Part shown: in pieces, positions 1 through 8,834 of the stretch
How positions within the stretch are numbered: the first letter of the stretch is position 1
Layout of the letters: each line of letters opens with the position of its first letter
Assembly (NCBI RefSeq): GCF_001541315.1
Contig: NZ_LMVK01000034.1
Span: 62,001-126,000 of the forward strand
Direction of reading: 5' to 3'
DNA length: 64,000 nucleotides
Source of the DNA: Agrobacterium tumefaciens str. B6
GTDB taxonomy: Bacteria; Pseudomonadota; Alphaproteobacteria; Rhizobiales; Rhizobiaceae
Program-made: the position numbers and the translations under genes
Notes under the pieces: model-generated
Seen by the model: only the letters and a program-made list of their open reading frames with translations
What the model was told of the DNA's origin: nothing
The model's database searches: none

Positions 1-35
1 GGAAACGCATTTCCGGATATATCTCGCAAATTCAT
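1..35 (-). CDS. murE: UDP-MurNAc-tripeptide synthetase (MurE), N-terminus only
   Basis: An ATG on the minus strand opens a frame reading MNLRDISGNAF before the window ends. MurE proteins of Rhizobiales commonly begin with MNLRD-like residues, and murE follows ftsI in the dcw cluster, so position and sequence agree. MurE would add meso-diaminopimelate to UDP-MurNAc-dipeptide in the cytoplasm. Only 11 codons are visible, and the Shine-Dalgarno is weak. A small CCGGCG/CGCCGG hairpin (58-74) lies between it and ftsI. The call rests mainly on synteny. Confidence 0.55.
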   Translation of the reverse strand, partial: MNLRDISGNAF

Positions 36-92
36 CGACTGTGTCCGTCTTGTCCCCCCGGCGCGAATCGCCGGAACATCATAAGCTAACAA

Positions 93-1835
93 TCAATAAG
101 ACACGAGCAAGGCCGAGCCATCCTTGCCGAACTTCGGCTTCACGCCCAGCACCGCCGCCGTGCGGGTGATGATATCGCGCACCATCGGCGCCGCAGAGGT
201 GCCGGCAAGCGCTGCGCCGTTGCCCTTGTCCGTCTTCGGCTCATCGATGAAAGACAGCACGACATATTGCGGATCGTCCATCGGAAAGGCCGAGAGGAAG
301 GCGTTGAAGTTCTTGTCGTGCACGTAACGTCCGTTGACGACCTTGTCGGCCGTACCGGTCTTGCCGCCGACGTTGAAACCGTCGACGCGCGCATTGCGGC
401 CCGAACCGTTGACGCCGTTCCACTCGAAGAGGAAACGCATGTCCTTGCTGGCGCCGGGCTTCAGAACCTGCTTCGCCACCTGATCGGCCTGTTCGCGGGT
501 ACGCGGCAGGAAAGTCGGTTCGATCAGTTTGCCGCCATTGACGAGTGCTGCACCGGCGACTGCCGTCTGCAGCGGTGTCGTGGAAACGCCGTGGCCGAAG
601 GAAATGGTGATGGAGTTGATCTTCTTCCATTCGCGCGGCTGCGACGGCAGCGCCACTTCAGGCAATTCGGTCTGCATGCGGGTCAAAAGGCCAAGCCGCG
701 TCAGGAATTCCTTGTGGCCTTCCGTTCCCACGGTGTCGGCGATCTTGGCCGTGCCGATGTTGGACGAAAACTGGAAGATTTCCGGCACCGAAAGCATTCG
801 GCCCTTGCCGTGGAAGTCCTTGATGGTGAAACCGCCGATGCGGATCGGATAACGCGCATCGAAAGTATCGCCGAGACGGACGCGGCCCGAATCGAGACCC
901 ATGGCAATCGTGAAGGACTTGAAGGTGGAACCCATTTCGAACGTGCCGTTCGACATGCGGTTGAGCCAGCCTTCCTTGGCACCTTCGGCCGGGTTGTTCG
1001 GGTCGTAATCCGGCACGGAGGCCATGGCGAGCACTTCGCCGGTATGCACATCCAGAACCACCGCGCCAGCGCCGATCGCCTGGAACTTGGTGATGGCCGA
1101 GGTCACGACTTCACGGACAATGGACTGCACGCGCAGATCGATGGATAGCTTCACCGGTTCCAGCGGCTGGTCGCTGGTCATGCCGAGCGCCGTCAGATCG
1201 GCAAGGCCCTGGCTGTCGACGTAACGTTCCATGCCGGCAACGCCACGGTTGTCGATGTTGACGTGGCCGACGACATGCGCAGCGGTCGGCCCGCCGGGAT
1301 AAAAGCGGCGCTTTTCCGGACGGAAGCCGACGCCGGGAATACCGAGCGCAAGAATCTGGCTTTGCTGCTTCGGCGTCAGCTGACGGCGCAGCCACTGAAA
1401 GCGCGAATTGGAAGAAAGCTTCTGATAGGTGCCGCGCTGGTCGAGATCCGGCAGGACAGTACGCAGCTTCTCAATGGCCTCGTCGATATCGACGATGCGA
1501 TGTGGCTCGGCAAACAGCGAGACGGTGCGGATATCGGTGGCCAGAACCTCGCCGTTGCGATCAAGAAGATCGGGGCGCGACGCCATCAGCCGGTCTGCGG
1601 GCGCAATGCTCGACACTGTTTCCTGTTCCGCCATGCCATATTGCACGAGACGGCCGCCCACGACGGCATAAAAGGCGACAAAACCGAAAATCAGAAGGCC
1701 GACGCGGCTTTTCGCCTGGGCGGCCCGCTTCTTGCGGGCGCCCTCAAACGCCGCATGGTCGGTATAGACACCGGTGGTGCTGGCGGAAAAGTGAGCCTTG
1801 CTCTTCAAAACCATGACGCGGGAGAGAAAAGACAT
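93..1835 (-). CDS. ftsI: Division transpeptidase PBP3 (FtsI)
   Basis: Class B penicillin-binding protein of 580 residues that crosslinks septal peptidoglycan in the divisome. A single membrane segment lies near residues 44-64, followed by the PBP dimerisation domain and a transpeptidase domain. All three active-site motifs are visible: STFK (S303, nucleophile), SSN (357-359) and KTGT (492-495). Its ATG shares one base with the ftsL stop codon (TGATG), so the two are translationally coupled, and murE follows. Length and motif spacing are normal for FtsI. The dcw context separates it from elongation-specific PBP2. Confidence 0.96.
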   Translation of the reverse strand: MSFLSRVMVLKSKAHFSASTTGVYTDHAAFEGARKKRAAQAKSRVGLLIFGFVAFYAVVGGRLVQYGMAEQETVSSIAPADRLMASRPDLLDRNGEVLATDIRTVSLFAEPHRIVDIDEAIEKLRTVLPDLDQRGTYQKLSSNSRFQWLRRQLTPKQQSQILALGIPGVGFRPEKRRFYPGGPTAAHVVGHVNIDNRGVAGMERYVDSQGLADLTALGMTSDQPLEPVKLSIDLRVQSIVREVVTSAITKFQAIGAGAVVLDVHTGEVLAMASVPDYDPNNPAEGAKEGWLNRMSNGTFEMGSTFKSFTIAMGLDSGRVRLGDTFDARYPIRIGGFTIKDFHGKGRMLSVPEIFQFSSNIGTAKIADTVGTEGHKEFLTRLGLLTRMQTELPEVALPSQPREWKKINSITISFGHGVSTTPLQTAVAGAALVNGGKLIEPTFLPRTREQADQVAKQVLKPGASKDMRFLFEWNGVNGSGRNARVDGFNVGGKTGTADKVVNGRYVHDKNFNAFLSAFPMDDPQYVVLSFIDEPKTDKGNGAALAGTSAAPMVRDIITRTAAVLGVKPKFGKDGSALLVSY

Positions 1836-2395
1836 CAGCGGTTCACCGATCCTGTTATGGTTTCATCCATATCGCCGGTTTCATCACCAGCGGCGGCGGA
1901 GGCGACCGGTACAGGCGCCGGTGCCGGACGTGAAACGCGCGCACGTGGCGTGGGCACCGGAACGCCGTTGACAGCGATCTGGCCCGCAGGCGGCGATTTG
2001 GGCTTCGAAGCGCCACCGAGGGTAGCCCCCGGCTTGGAGCCATTGACGGCGGCGGCGATGACATCCTCGACGCTCATGCCTTCAGGCTCGGGCGGCTGCG
2101 GCAATTGCGAGCGCAGCATGGGCAACTCGCGCGGCTGCGCCAGCTGCGTCGGCAGCGTCGGTGAAAGACCAAGCTCCGTTTGATAGGCATTCACCAGCCG
2201 GTGCAGACGGTTCGGCTGCGTCAAGAGAGCCCAGTCGGCCCTCAAAAGATCGATCGTATCCTTTTCAAGCTTGATCTCGGCCTCCAGCTTGCGGACTTCC
2301 TCAAGCTTCAGATCGGCCTTGTGCTTGATCGAATAGGTCACCACAGCCGCAGCGACCATGACCCCCATCAAGATGACATCGAAAGTGCGCAGCAT
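1835..2395 (-). CDS. ftsL: Cell division protein FtsL-like
   Basis: Small bitopic membrane protein between rsmH and ftsI, the usual place of FtsL. Beginning at MLRTFDV, residues 3-23 form the membrane segment. A coiled-coil stretch rich in K, E and L follows (about 27-60), then a segment like the FtsL/FtsB periplasmic domain. The C-terminal half is proline- and alanine-rich, which makes it longer (186 aa) than the roughly 100-120 aa of classical FtsL, as is common in Rhizobiales. The chosen ATG lies one base after the rsmH stop and has a GGGAGG ribosome site; the upstream in-frame start would overlap rsmH. FtsL bridges FtsB/FtsQ to FtsW/FtsI. Confidence 0.82.
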   Translation of the reverse strand: MLRTFDVILMGVMVAAAVVTYSIKHKADLKLEEVRKLEAEIKLEKDTIDLLRADWALLTQPNRLHRLVNAYQTELGLSPTLPTQLAQPRELPMLRSQLPQPPEPEGMSVEDVIAAAVNGSKPGATLGGASKPKSPPAGQIAVNGVPVPTPRARVSRPAPAPVPVASAAAGDETGDMDETITGSVNR

Positions 2396-2396
2396 A

Positions 2397-3422
2397 TCAG
2401 CCTCCCATCTTTTCAAGGCTGGCGAGATCAGGAAGCTCGAAAATCGAGAAATCTGCAGCGCGCGCCGGGGCTGTGGTGCGCAGGCCAGCGCGAAGCTTGG
2501 CCGAGCGAGCCCGCGGATTAAGTTCCGCCTCCTCGTCGCTGGCGGCGATCATTGGCTTGCCGATGTTCTCGAAAATGGCCGGCTTATCCTCCACCATCGG
2601 CAGATGCCGGGAACCGGCGGCCTTGCCCGAACGGTCGGAGAAGAATTTCTTGACGATACGGTCTTCCAGCGAATGGAACGTGACGACGACCAGCCTTCCG
2701 CCGGGCTTCAAAACCTGCTCGGCGGCAAACAAAGCCTGCGCCAGCTCGCCCAGCTCATCATTGACGAAAACGCGCAGCGCCTGAAACACGCGCGTTGCGG
2801 GATGGATCTTGTCCTTCGCCTTGCGCGGCGTGACGATCTCGATAAGGCCCGCCAGATCACGGGTGGTTCGGAACGGCTCTTCCGCCCTCTTCTTTTCAAT
2901 GGCGCGGGCAATGCGGCCGGGCTGCTTCTCTTCACCGAGAAACCCGAAGATGCGGATCAGATCGCTGACTTTGGCGCGATTGACGACATCGGCCGCCGAG
3001 ACGCCGGAAGCGGACATGCGCATATCGAGGGGGCCGTTCTTCTGGAAGGAAAAACCGCGCTCGGCCTCGTCGATCTGCATGGAAGACACGCCGATATCAA
3101 GAACGACGCCATCAAGCCCGCCTTCAGGCGCATGCTTCGCGAGCGCGGAAAACTGAGACTGAATAAGCGAGAGCCGGCCGCCATTGGCGGCAACCATGGC
3201 CTGGCCGCCGGCGATCGCAGTCGGATCGCGGTCGAGCGCGATGACATTGGCGCCCTGATCGAGAATGGCCTGGCTATAACCGCCGGCGCCGAAGGTACCA
3301 TCGAGAATGATCTTGCCGGGCGCAGGCTCCAGCGCGGCAATGACTTCGCGAAGCAGGACAGGGATGTGACGCTGAGGTCCGCCATCGGCATCAGAAGATC
3401 GTCCGCCAGAATTCGCCGCCAT
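2397..3422 (-). CDS. rsmH: 16S rRNA (cytosine1402-N4)-methyltransferase RsmH (MraW)
   Basis: SAM-dependent methyltransferase that N4-methylates C1402 of 16S rRNA in the ribosomal P site. Near the N-terminus it reads [10 protein letters not shown], followed by the SAM-binding [10 protein letters not shown] loop, and further on [12 protein letters not shown], all RsmH hallmarks. The start at MAANSGG gives 341 residues, the normal length. The frame stays open upstream into mraZ, but that extension overlaps a clear gene and lacks family similarity. It lies 14 bases after mraZ and one base before ftsL, in the standard dcw order. Confidence 0.96.
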   Translation of the reverse strand: MAANSGGRSSDADGGPQRHIPVLLREVIAALEPAPGKIILDGTFGAGGYSQAILDQGANVIALDRDPTAIAGGQAMVAANGGRLSLIQSQFSALAKHAPEGGLDGVVLDIGVSSMQIDEAERGFSFQKNGPLDMRMSASGVSAADVVNRAKVSDLIRIFGFLGEEKQPGRIARAIEKKRAEEPFRTTRDLAGLIEIVTPRKAKDKIHPATRVFQALRVFVNDELGELAQALFAAEQVLKPGGRLVVVTFHSLEDRIVKKFFSDRSGKAAGSRHLPMVEDKPAIFENIGKPMIAASDEEAELNPRARSAKLRAGLRTTAPARAADFSIFELPDLASLEKMGG

Positions 3423-3436
3423 CCCGTGTCCCCGTC

Positions 3437-3877
3437 CTAGGCGGGGCGAGCAGCCGAAAAACCGCGCCCCGCTCTTGCTTCCGCCTGCGCCGCCAAAAAC
3501 GCATCCGGTTGCCAAAGCTGAAAATGATCCGCCCGCCCGACGAAGGTGACCTCGGTGGATATGCCGGTGAATTCCCGCACAAAATCCGTCACCATCAATC
3601 GACCTTCCTGGTCGAGCTTCATGAAAACGCCGCCGCCGTGAACCAGCAGCGACATTGCGTTCGCCTCTGGCGAGAAAGCATCCATGGACGCAATCTGCCG
3701 CTCGTAGCGCTCCAGCAAATCCGGACCGCCGACACTGATTGCCGGAAACGCAAAATCCTGGAGACAATAAAGCTCCTGAATGCCGCGCTTCGCCAGCACC
3801 GAACGAAACGGAGACGGAACCGAGACGCGCCCCTTGGCGTCGATCCTGTTCGTCACGTTCGATAAAAAGCGGTCCAT
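3437..3877 (-). CDS. mraZ: Transcriptional regulator MraZ
   Basis: First gene of the division and cell-wall cluster, 146 residues. It has two SpoVT/AbrB-like halves. The first carries the motif [16 protein letters not shown] (about residues 10-25) and the second repeats it in diverged form as [18 protein letters not shown], the pattern of MraZ. The protein forms a ring-shaped DNA-binding oligomer that represses its own operon in bacteria where it has been studied. An array of four TGGGA-type repeats with 10-base period lies 177-211 bases upstream of the start and is the probable target. Confidence 0.95.
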   Translation of the reverse strand: MDRFLSNVTNRIDAKGRVSVPSPFRSVLAKRGIQELYCLQDFAFPAISVGGPDLLERYERQIASMDAFSPEANAMSLLVHGGGVFMKLDQEGRLMVTDFVREFTGISTEVTFVGRADHFQLWQPDAFLAAQAEARAGRGFSAARPA

Positions 3878-4053
3878 TACTCAACTCGCCAAAACCGCAT
3901 GCCGCAAAGCGATCCATCCGCTCCGCAGCCGACACCGGTACGCACGACACATCGCCAAGCGCCAGGGCGACATGCCCTGCAGCAGCCCCTCGTAGGCTCC
4001 TCACTCGTTTCAGCGATTGCGGGTCAAAAACACGACCCAATGTGGTGTGCATT

Positions 4054-4088
4054 TGGGATATCATGGGACACTATGGGCGTCAATGGGA
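4054..4088. promoter_or_regulatory. Putative MraZ box array (four repeats)
   Basis: On the plus strand, TGGGA occurs at 4054, 4064 and 4084, with TGGGC at 4074, so four repeats are spaced exactly 10 bases apart (5-base spacers). MraZ is known to bind TGGGA-type direct repeats with 5-base spacers upstream of mraZ. Here the repeats sit 177-211 bases upstream of the mraZ start and read TCCCA in the direction of transcription. The mraZ promoter should therefore lie in or next to this segment. The rest of the 3878-4277 gap shows no gene. Confidence 0.75.
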
Positions 4089-4277
4089 GAAGCCGGCACG
4101 ATACCGACTTCGCATCGGAAATTCATAAGCCGTTAAGTTTAACGAATGGTTTACTTGACGCGCGACGATGCGCTTTCGCTGCGTGAAAATTCGCCGCAAA
4201 ACAACAATTTCTCTTTTATGAAACAACGGGATAACTAAATCCCACACGAGACCTGCACTTCAGTGCCGGAAAGGAAA

Positions 4278-4684
4278 ATTCGCCAGTTGGCCTGTAAGCC
4301 GGGTTCTGTATGGCCCCGGTTTGACCCGGAACGTGGCAGCCATTCATCTGGGACGGCATTTGCATGCCGCCTCGCGCAACCCACCCGGATGACGGGCCTG
4401 GAAACCGGCTGTGAACGGGCTTTCGCCCATCCCGTGTCATCCCTATTCGGTCTTGCTCCCGGTGGGGTTTACCTTGCCGCCGCTGTTACCAGAAGCGCGG
4501 TGGGCTCTTACCCCACCCTTTCACCCTTACCATGCGATGCATGGCGGTTTGCTCTCTGTGGCACTTTCCCTGGGGTCACCCCCGCCGGACGTTATCCGGC
4601 ACCGTATTTCCGTGGAGCCCGGACTTTCCTCACCTTACCGTCTTTCGACATTGGTAAAGCGCGGCTGCCCGGCCAACTGGCATG
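4278..4684 (-). ncRNA. rnpB: RNase P RNA, class A
   Basis: Catalytic RNA that trims 5' leaders from pre-tRNAs. On the minus strand the conserved 5' core GAGGAAAGTCCGGGCTCC is present (complement at about 4614-4631). The terminal P1 helix can be drawn between CCAGTTGGCC at the 5' end (complement 4671-4680) and GGCCAACTGG near the 3' end (complement 4283-4292). The 3' part contains the typical AACCCGGCTTACAGGCC. The ends are set from P1 pairing and are accurate to a few bases. Open frames across this segment are not genes. Confidence 0.94.
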
Positions 4685-4736
4685 GGCTCCATAACCATGT
4701 TCCGAGGCGAAAGCCACTGAAAAGCGCAGGCAAGGA

Positions 4737-5927
4737 TCAAAGAAATGCCGGTTTGAAATCCGTCGAAAAGGCCCCGTCAACGATTTCTCCGTCCCGCAGC
4801 AGCCCGGCGCCAAGCCGACCGATCTCGTCAGAGCTCTTGGCCGCCGTGCCGTTGCCGCCGGTCAGAACCGCGATGCGCGGCGAGGCGGTGAAACCGATGG
4901 CCGGATAACTGCTCCCCGTTTTGGAGACGACGCAGGCGGCCATCGAGACACGCGAGAGATCAATGGAAGGCACCAGCGTTCCGACGATGTCAGAGAGATG
5001 ATCCCGCACGCTTTCACGTCCGCCGGAGCGGAACCATTCCCGGATTTCCGGATCGCTACCGAGCCTCTTGTCATCTGGATCGCCGCCGATCTTCAGGTAG
5101 AATTTGCCATCGGGATAACGCACTGGCGGCAGCAGATAGATATGTTTGGTCGGCTCACGCGGCTCATAGATCAGCGATGGCATGTCCGCATATTGCGCAA
5201 GGTCACCCTCGTCTATCTCGAAGAAAGCGACGGTGCGTGCATAGACATTAAGCGCCACCGGCTGCGGCAGAAGATCTTTCATGATCGAGAAGCCGCCGGC
5301 CGCCACCAACACCCGGTCTGCGGTATAAACCGCGCCCGAGGCCGTCTGAACCGATGCCCGGCCACCCTCTTCCCGCGTCGAAACGACGATATCGTCAATA
5401 AGCGTGACACCTGTTTTTTCAGCGAGAATAGTTTGCGCCTTCACCAGCGCCCGTGGATTGACGTATCCGGCATTGTTCCTCTCGAACACTCCCTCGCAAC
5501 CCGGCTCGAAGGAGAAATAGGGAAAGCGGTTTTCGAGGCTTTGACCGTCCAGCAGTTCCGTCGAAACGTCGAGCCGCGCCGCCGCCTTGCGGACATCGTC
5601 AACAAAGGAATTGTCACCGCCCCGCTGAGGCCCCACCATCAGGCAGCCGACCGGAGCATAAAATTCAACGCCGCTTCTGGCCGCAATATCGGCATAACGC
5701 GCGATCGAGCGGTTGGCGAGCAGCGCCCAGTCTGCGTCACCATCGATGGTGCGGGTAATCCGCGCTTCGTCATAGTGGCTGGCGAAAACACCCTGATGCG
5801 ATTTGATGTCGGCAGGTTCACCGGGACCGATCAGCGCGACGCCATCCACCGTTTCCGCCAGATGGCGGGCGGCGGCCGCACCCATCATGCCGCGACCCAC
5901 GACGATATATTTGAAATGCTCCGACAT
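4737..5927 (-). CDS. FAD-dependent oxidoreductase, DAO family (copy 1)
   Basis: A 396-residue flavoprotein of the D-amino-acid oxidase/sarcosine oxidase superfamily. The N-terminal dinucleotide fold reads KYIVVGRGMMGAAAARHLAE, a GxGxxG Rossmann motif for FAD. The C-terminal part has FTASPRIAVLTGGNGTAAKSS-like residues around the flavin ring. It is a close tandem relative of the next gene upstream, with the same length and parallel blocks throughout (GPGEPAD, SHYDEARITR, NAGYVNPRALVKAQ, LLPPVRYPDG). The substrate is probably an N-methylated or D-amino acid but cannot be fixed. The protein is likely cytoplasmic. The 59-base gap to its upstream paralogue suggests a two-gene operon. Confidence 0.85.
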   Translation of the reverse strand: MSEHFKYIVVGRGMMGAAAARHLAETVDGVALIGPGEPADIKSHQGVFASHYDEARITRTIDGDADWALLANRSIARYADIAARSGVEFYAPVGCLMVGPQRGGDNSFVDDVRKAAARLDVSTELLDGQSLENRFPYFSFEPGCEGVFERNNAGYVNPRALVKAQTILAEKTGVTLIDDIVVSTREEGGRASVQTASGAVYTADRVLVAAGGFSIMKDLLPQPVALNVYARTVAFFEIDEGDLAQYADMPSLIYEPREPTKHIYLLPPVRYPDGKFYLKIGGDPDDKRLGSDPEIREWFRSGGRESVRDHLSDIVGTLVPSIDLSRVSMAACVVSKTGSSYPAIGFTASPRIAVLTGGNGTAAKSSDEIGRLGAGLLRDGEIVDGAFSTDFKPAFL

Positions 5928-5986
5928 GCCGCCCTCTTTACCCGCTCACTTCCGTCGCAACCTTTTAGCCGCTTCGTCCGTAAATG

Positions 5987-7174
5987 TCAGACGAAAACCG
6001 GCGACATTTCAGCGGCGAATTCATCCTCGGTCAGCTGGCCGTTCAGAAGCAGCACAGCACCCAGCCGTCCAATCTCGTCCGAAGACTTGGCGGAGACGAA
6101 ATTGCCGCCGGTCAGAACCGCGATATTGGAGGATTGCGTATAGCCGATATAGGGATAGCCGCTACGGGTAATGGAGGCGACACAGGAGCCGGAGGTCACG
6201 GGGCAGCCGGCAAGCTCCGGCATCAGGGATAGCGCCCGCTTTTTCAAAAATTCCACCTCACCCGGCGTACCGTCCGAGTGGAACCAGTCTACCGCTTCGG
6301 TGAGCGTTTCAAGCCTGCCCTTCTCGCTTTCTCCGCCGATCTTCAGATAGACATTGCCATCGGGATAACGCACCGGCGGCAGGATATAGACGATGTCGTC
6401 CTCGGTTTCCGCGAGCACGATGGTGGAAGGCATCGCACCGAACAGGGCCTGCCTCGCCTCATCCAGCTCGAAAAACACGATGGTACGGCCCGTTGCCGCC
6501 ATATCGACCGGCGATGGAAGAAGTTCCGCCATGTTGGTAAAACCGCCCGCCGCGACAATGACCTTTTCGGCGGTATGGACGGCCCCTTCGCGGGTCGAAA
6601 CCTCCACGCCATGGGAGGTGTCGCGAATATGCGCCGCCGTCTCACGCAGCAGTTTCGCGCCCTGCACCTCGGCAACGGCGCACTGCGCTTTCACCAGGGC
6701 GCGTGGATTGACGTGACCGGCATTCTGCGCCTCGAAATAACCGTCGTGATCGGCCGGCAGGGAGAACATCGGAAACCGGTCTACCAGCACATCACGGCCC
6801 AGCGTCTCTACGCCGAGACCAAGACGGTCGGCCGAGGAAAGGGCGCGCGAGACATAATCTCCCGCAAGACCCTTGCCGTTGCCGGTGAAGAGGCAGCCTG
6901 CTTCGGTGAAAAAGCGGATGCCGCTTTTGGCCTCAATTTCCCCATAACGGCGGATGGAGCGCTGCGCCAGTTCCGCCCAGACCGGATCGCCGTCAAACCC
7001 ACGGGTGATGCGCGCCTCATCGTAATGACTTGAAAACACACCTCGATGGGTCTTGCGATCGGCGGGCTCGCCCGGTCCGATCAGCGCCACGCCATCCGTT
7101 TGTGCTGAGAGATGCCGCGCCGCGGCGGCTCCCATCATCCCGGCCCCGACGACGATATATTTGAAATCCGGCAT
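5987..7174 (-). CDS. FAD-dependent oxidoreductase, DAO family (copy 2)
   Basis: A 395-residue paralogue of the downstream neighbour. It has the same N-terminal FAD motif, KYIVVGAGMMGAAAARHL, with the canonical GxGxxG; copy 1 has GRGMMG. The shared blocks GPGEPAD, SHYDEARITR, NAGHVNPRALVKAQ and ILPPVRYPDG point to a local duplication. Reaction inferred from the family: oxidation of the C-N bond of an amino acid or secondary amine, yielding H2O2 or passing electrons on. It is first in the pair. No neighbouring gene suggests the substrate. Confidence 0.85.
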   Translation of the reverse strand: MPDFKYIVVGAGMMGAAAARHLSAQTDGVALIGPGEPADRKTHRGVFSSHYDEARITRGFDGDPVWAELAQRSIRRYGEIEAKSGIRFFTEAGCLFTGNGKGLAGDYVSRALSSADRLGLGVETLGRDVLVDRFPMFSLPADHDGYFEAQNAGHVNPRALVKAQCAVAEVQGAKLLRETAAHIRDTSHGVEVSTREGAVHTAEKVIVAAGGFTNMAELLPSPVDMAATGRTIVFFELDEARQALFGAMPSTIVLAETEDDIVYILPPVRYPDGNVYLKIGGESEKGRLETLTEAVDWFHSDGTPGEVEFLKKRALSLMPELAGCPVTSGSCVASITRSGYPYIGYTQSSNIAVLTGGNFVSAKSSDEIGRLGAVLLLNGQLTEDEFAAEMSPVFV

Positions 7175-7266
7175 GTCATGCTCCGTATCAGCTTTGCTTC
7201 TGACTACAGCATGCTAGGCCGAACCGGAATCGCTTTTCGCAATTTAACAGACAATACAAACCGGCC

Positions 7267-7806
7267 TCAGCCGGCCAGCAGCGCCTGCACCTTGCCGCAA
7301 TAACGCTTGGAGACCGGGTTCATACGGGTGGCGCCGTGGCCGGCATTGTAACGCAGGATCGTGCTGCAGACCTGGCCCCCGCCCAGCTGATGCGCCGTCG
7401 CCAGATATTGCATGCCCCAGCGAATATTGGTCTCGGGATCGTAGAGCGCCTTGGTGGTGCCGCGATAGCCCATCATCCGCGCCGTTGCCGGCTTGATCTG
7501 CATCAGCCCGACCTCGCCTGCGCTGCCGCGGGCCTTCGGATTGAACTTGCTTTCGACCGAAACCACGGCATGCGCCAGATTGGTGGGAACGCCGTAACGC
7601 TTGGCATATTTGACGATCAGATCGGAATAATCGTTCCTGAGCGAGGAAGGCAGGCTCTTTTCGGGGATGGGATAACCGGGCTTGCGGAAGAAGGTCTCCA
7701 GCGTCACGGTTTTGGTCTTGACGTCCTCGTCTTTGGCAAAAGCAATCCCCGCCTGCGAAGCGAGCATAACAACGCCCGCCACGACAGCAACAACAACCCT
7801 GTTCAT
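7267..7806 (-). CDS. Secreted lytic transglycosylase, SLT domain
   Basis: A protein of 179 residues with an N-terminal signal peptide (MNRVVVAVVAGVVMLASQAGIAFA, cleavage near residue 24) and a C-terminal transglycosylase SLT domain. The catalytic glutamate is in AVVSVESKFNP, followed by GEVGLMQIKPATARMMG and YNAGHG, the three conserved SLT blocks. It cuts the MurNAc-GlcNAc bond in the periplasm and leaves a 1,6-anhydro end. The chosen ATG (7806) gives a proper signal peptide; in-frame codons further upstream would bury it. It stands alone on the minus strand. Confidence 0.88.
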   Translation of the reverse strand: MNRVVVAVVAGVVMLASQAGIAFAKDEDVKTKTVTLETFFRKPGYPIPEKSLPSSLRNDYSDLIVKYAKRYGVPTNLAHAVVSVESKFNPKARGSAGEVGLMQIKPATARMMGYRGTTKALYDPETNIRWGMQYLATAHQLGGGQVCSTILRYNAGHGATRMNPVSKRYCGKVQALLAG

Positions 7807-8054
7807 ATGTAGAAAAATTCTCCAGATCGGATGACCGGAACAATGAAACGACACAAATAGTCTGCGCCCGGAAAGTCGATCGCGACCTTCCGCTGTCCGG
7901 TCTCCTTGATTGATATTGACGGTAAGTTCCCCTGAAGAACGACACCGCATGCAGTGACGTTCTTAAACTTCCTCAATGCGGATTAACTGTGGCACAAGAA
8001 AAAAAGCGACTTGAACACGCTGGAAAAGCGGGAATGCTTTTCCAGAATCGGCGG

Positions 8055-8834
8055 TTAAGCGCCCGAAAATCTCGGCAGGCTGGCGATCAGCCGGTGCAGC
8101 GTGTCAATGGTGGAGAAATCGGCGATGCCATCCACCAGAGCAGGGCGGAAATGCCGCTGGAAAGCAGCCACGGCGCCTTCGGTTTTTTCGCAATAAGCGC
8201 CTGTTATTTCAACGCCATAACCATAAATGGACAGCATCGACTGCAGCGCTTCGACCGGCTGGCCATGGTCCCCGCGCTGAAAAAAGCGCCCGCCACGGAT
8301 CGGCGCAGGCTCCACCCAATGGCCGACACCCTGCTGCGACAGGATGTCCCACGGGAATTTTTCACCCGGATCGACCTTGCGGATCGGGGCGACATCCGAA
8401 TGCGCCAACACCCTTTCAGGGGCGATATTCCAGCGCTGGCCGCAATCGCGACACAATTCGATGACGGCTTCGATCTGCTTTTTCGGAAATTCCGGCAGGC
8501 CGCCTGGATGGCCCTGGTTGGCGATCTCGATACCAATAGAGCGGGAATTGATGTCTTCGTCCCCCGCCCAGGTACTTTTGCCCGCATGCCAGGCACGGCG
8601 GGTTTCCGACACGAGCTGGATGACGCGCCCGTCCTCGAAGACGAAATAATGGCTGGAGACCTGGCTTTCGGGATTGCAGAGCCATGACAGCGCACCATCG
8701 GCCGTCGTCATGCCGGTATAGTGCAGAAGAATGATATCAGGACCGGCTACACCCAGCCTTTCGCCATGATTAGGCGAAGGCGCAACGGCCGCGCCCCCGA
8801 AATCCGGGGTAAAATCCGGCAGACATTCACTCAT
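8055..8834 (-). CDS. N-acetylmuramoyl-L-alanine amidase (AmpD/AmiD family)
   Basis: A 259-residue zinc amidase. Residues about 30-180 form the Amidase_2 domain: the zinc-binding HYTGM and the later LAHSDVAPIRKVDPGEKFPW are typical of AmpD/AmiD. A peptidoglycan-binding helix bundle follows (VEALQSMLSIYGYGVEITG...AVAAFQRHFRP). It releases peptides from muramic acid. No obvious signal peptide is present, so a cytoplasmic anhydro-muropeptide recycling role (AmpD-like) is possible, although the binding domain is more typical of AmiD. Its start overlaps the stop of the upstream TerB-DnaJ gene by 4 bases, so the two are co-translated. Confidence 0.88.
   Translation of the reverse strand: MSECLPDFTPDFGGAAVAPSPNHGERLGVAGPDIILLHYTGMTTADGALSWLCNPESQVSSHYFVFEDGRVIQLVSETRRAWHAGKSTWAGDEDINSRSIGIEIANQGHPGGLPEFPKKQIEAVIELCRDCGQRWNIAPERVLAHSDVAPIRKVDPGEKFPWDILSQQGVGHWVEPAPIRGGRFFQRGDHGQPVEALQSMLSIYGYGVEITGAYCEKTEGAVAAFQRHFRPALVDGIADFSTIDTLHRLIASLPRFSGA

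Noticed and set aside
267..2183. Long plus-strand frames opposite ftsI and ftsL
   Set aside because: They are antisense shadows caused by high GC; motif-bearing ftsI and ftsL lie on the other strand.
3423..4064. Long N-terminal extension of the rsmH frame (to 555 residues)
   Set aside because: It overlaps all of mraZ, has no methyltransferase similarity, and the MAANSGG start gives the normal 341-residue length.
4263..4908. Overlapping open frames on the plus strand over 4263-4908
   Set aside because: They cover the RNase P RNA gene, whose conserved core and P1 helix are visible.
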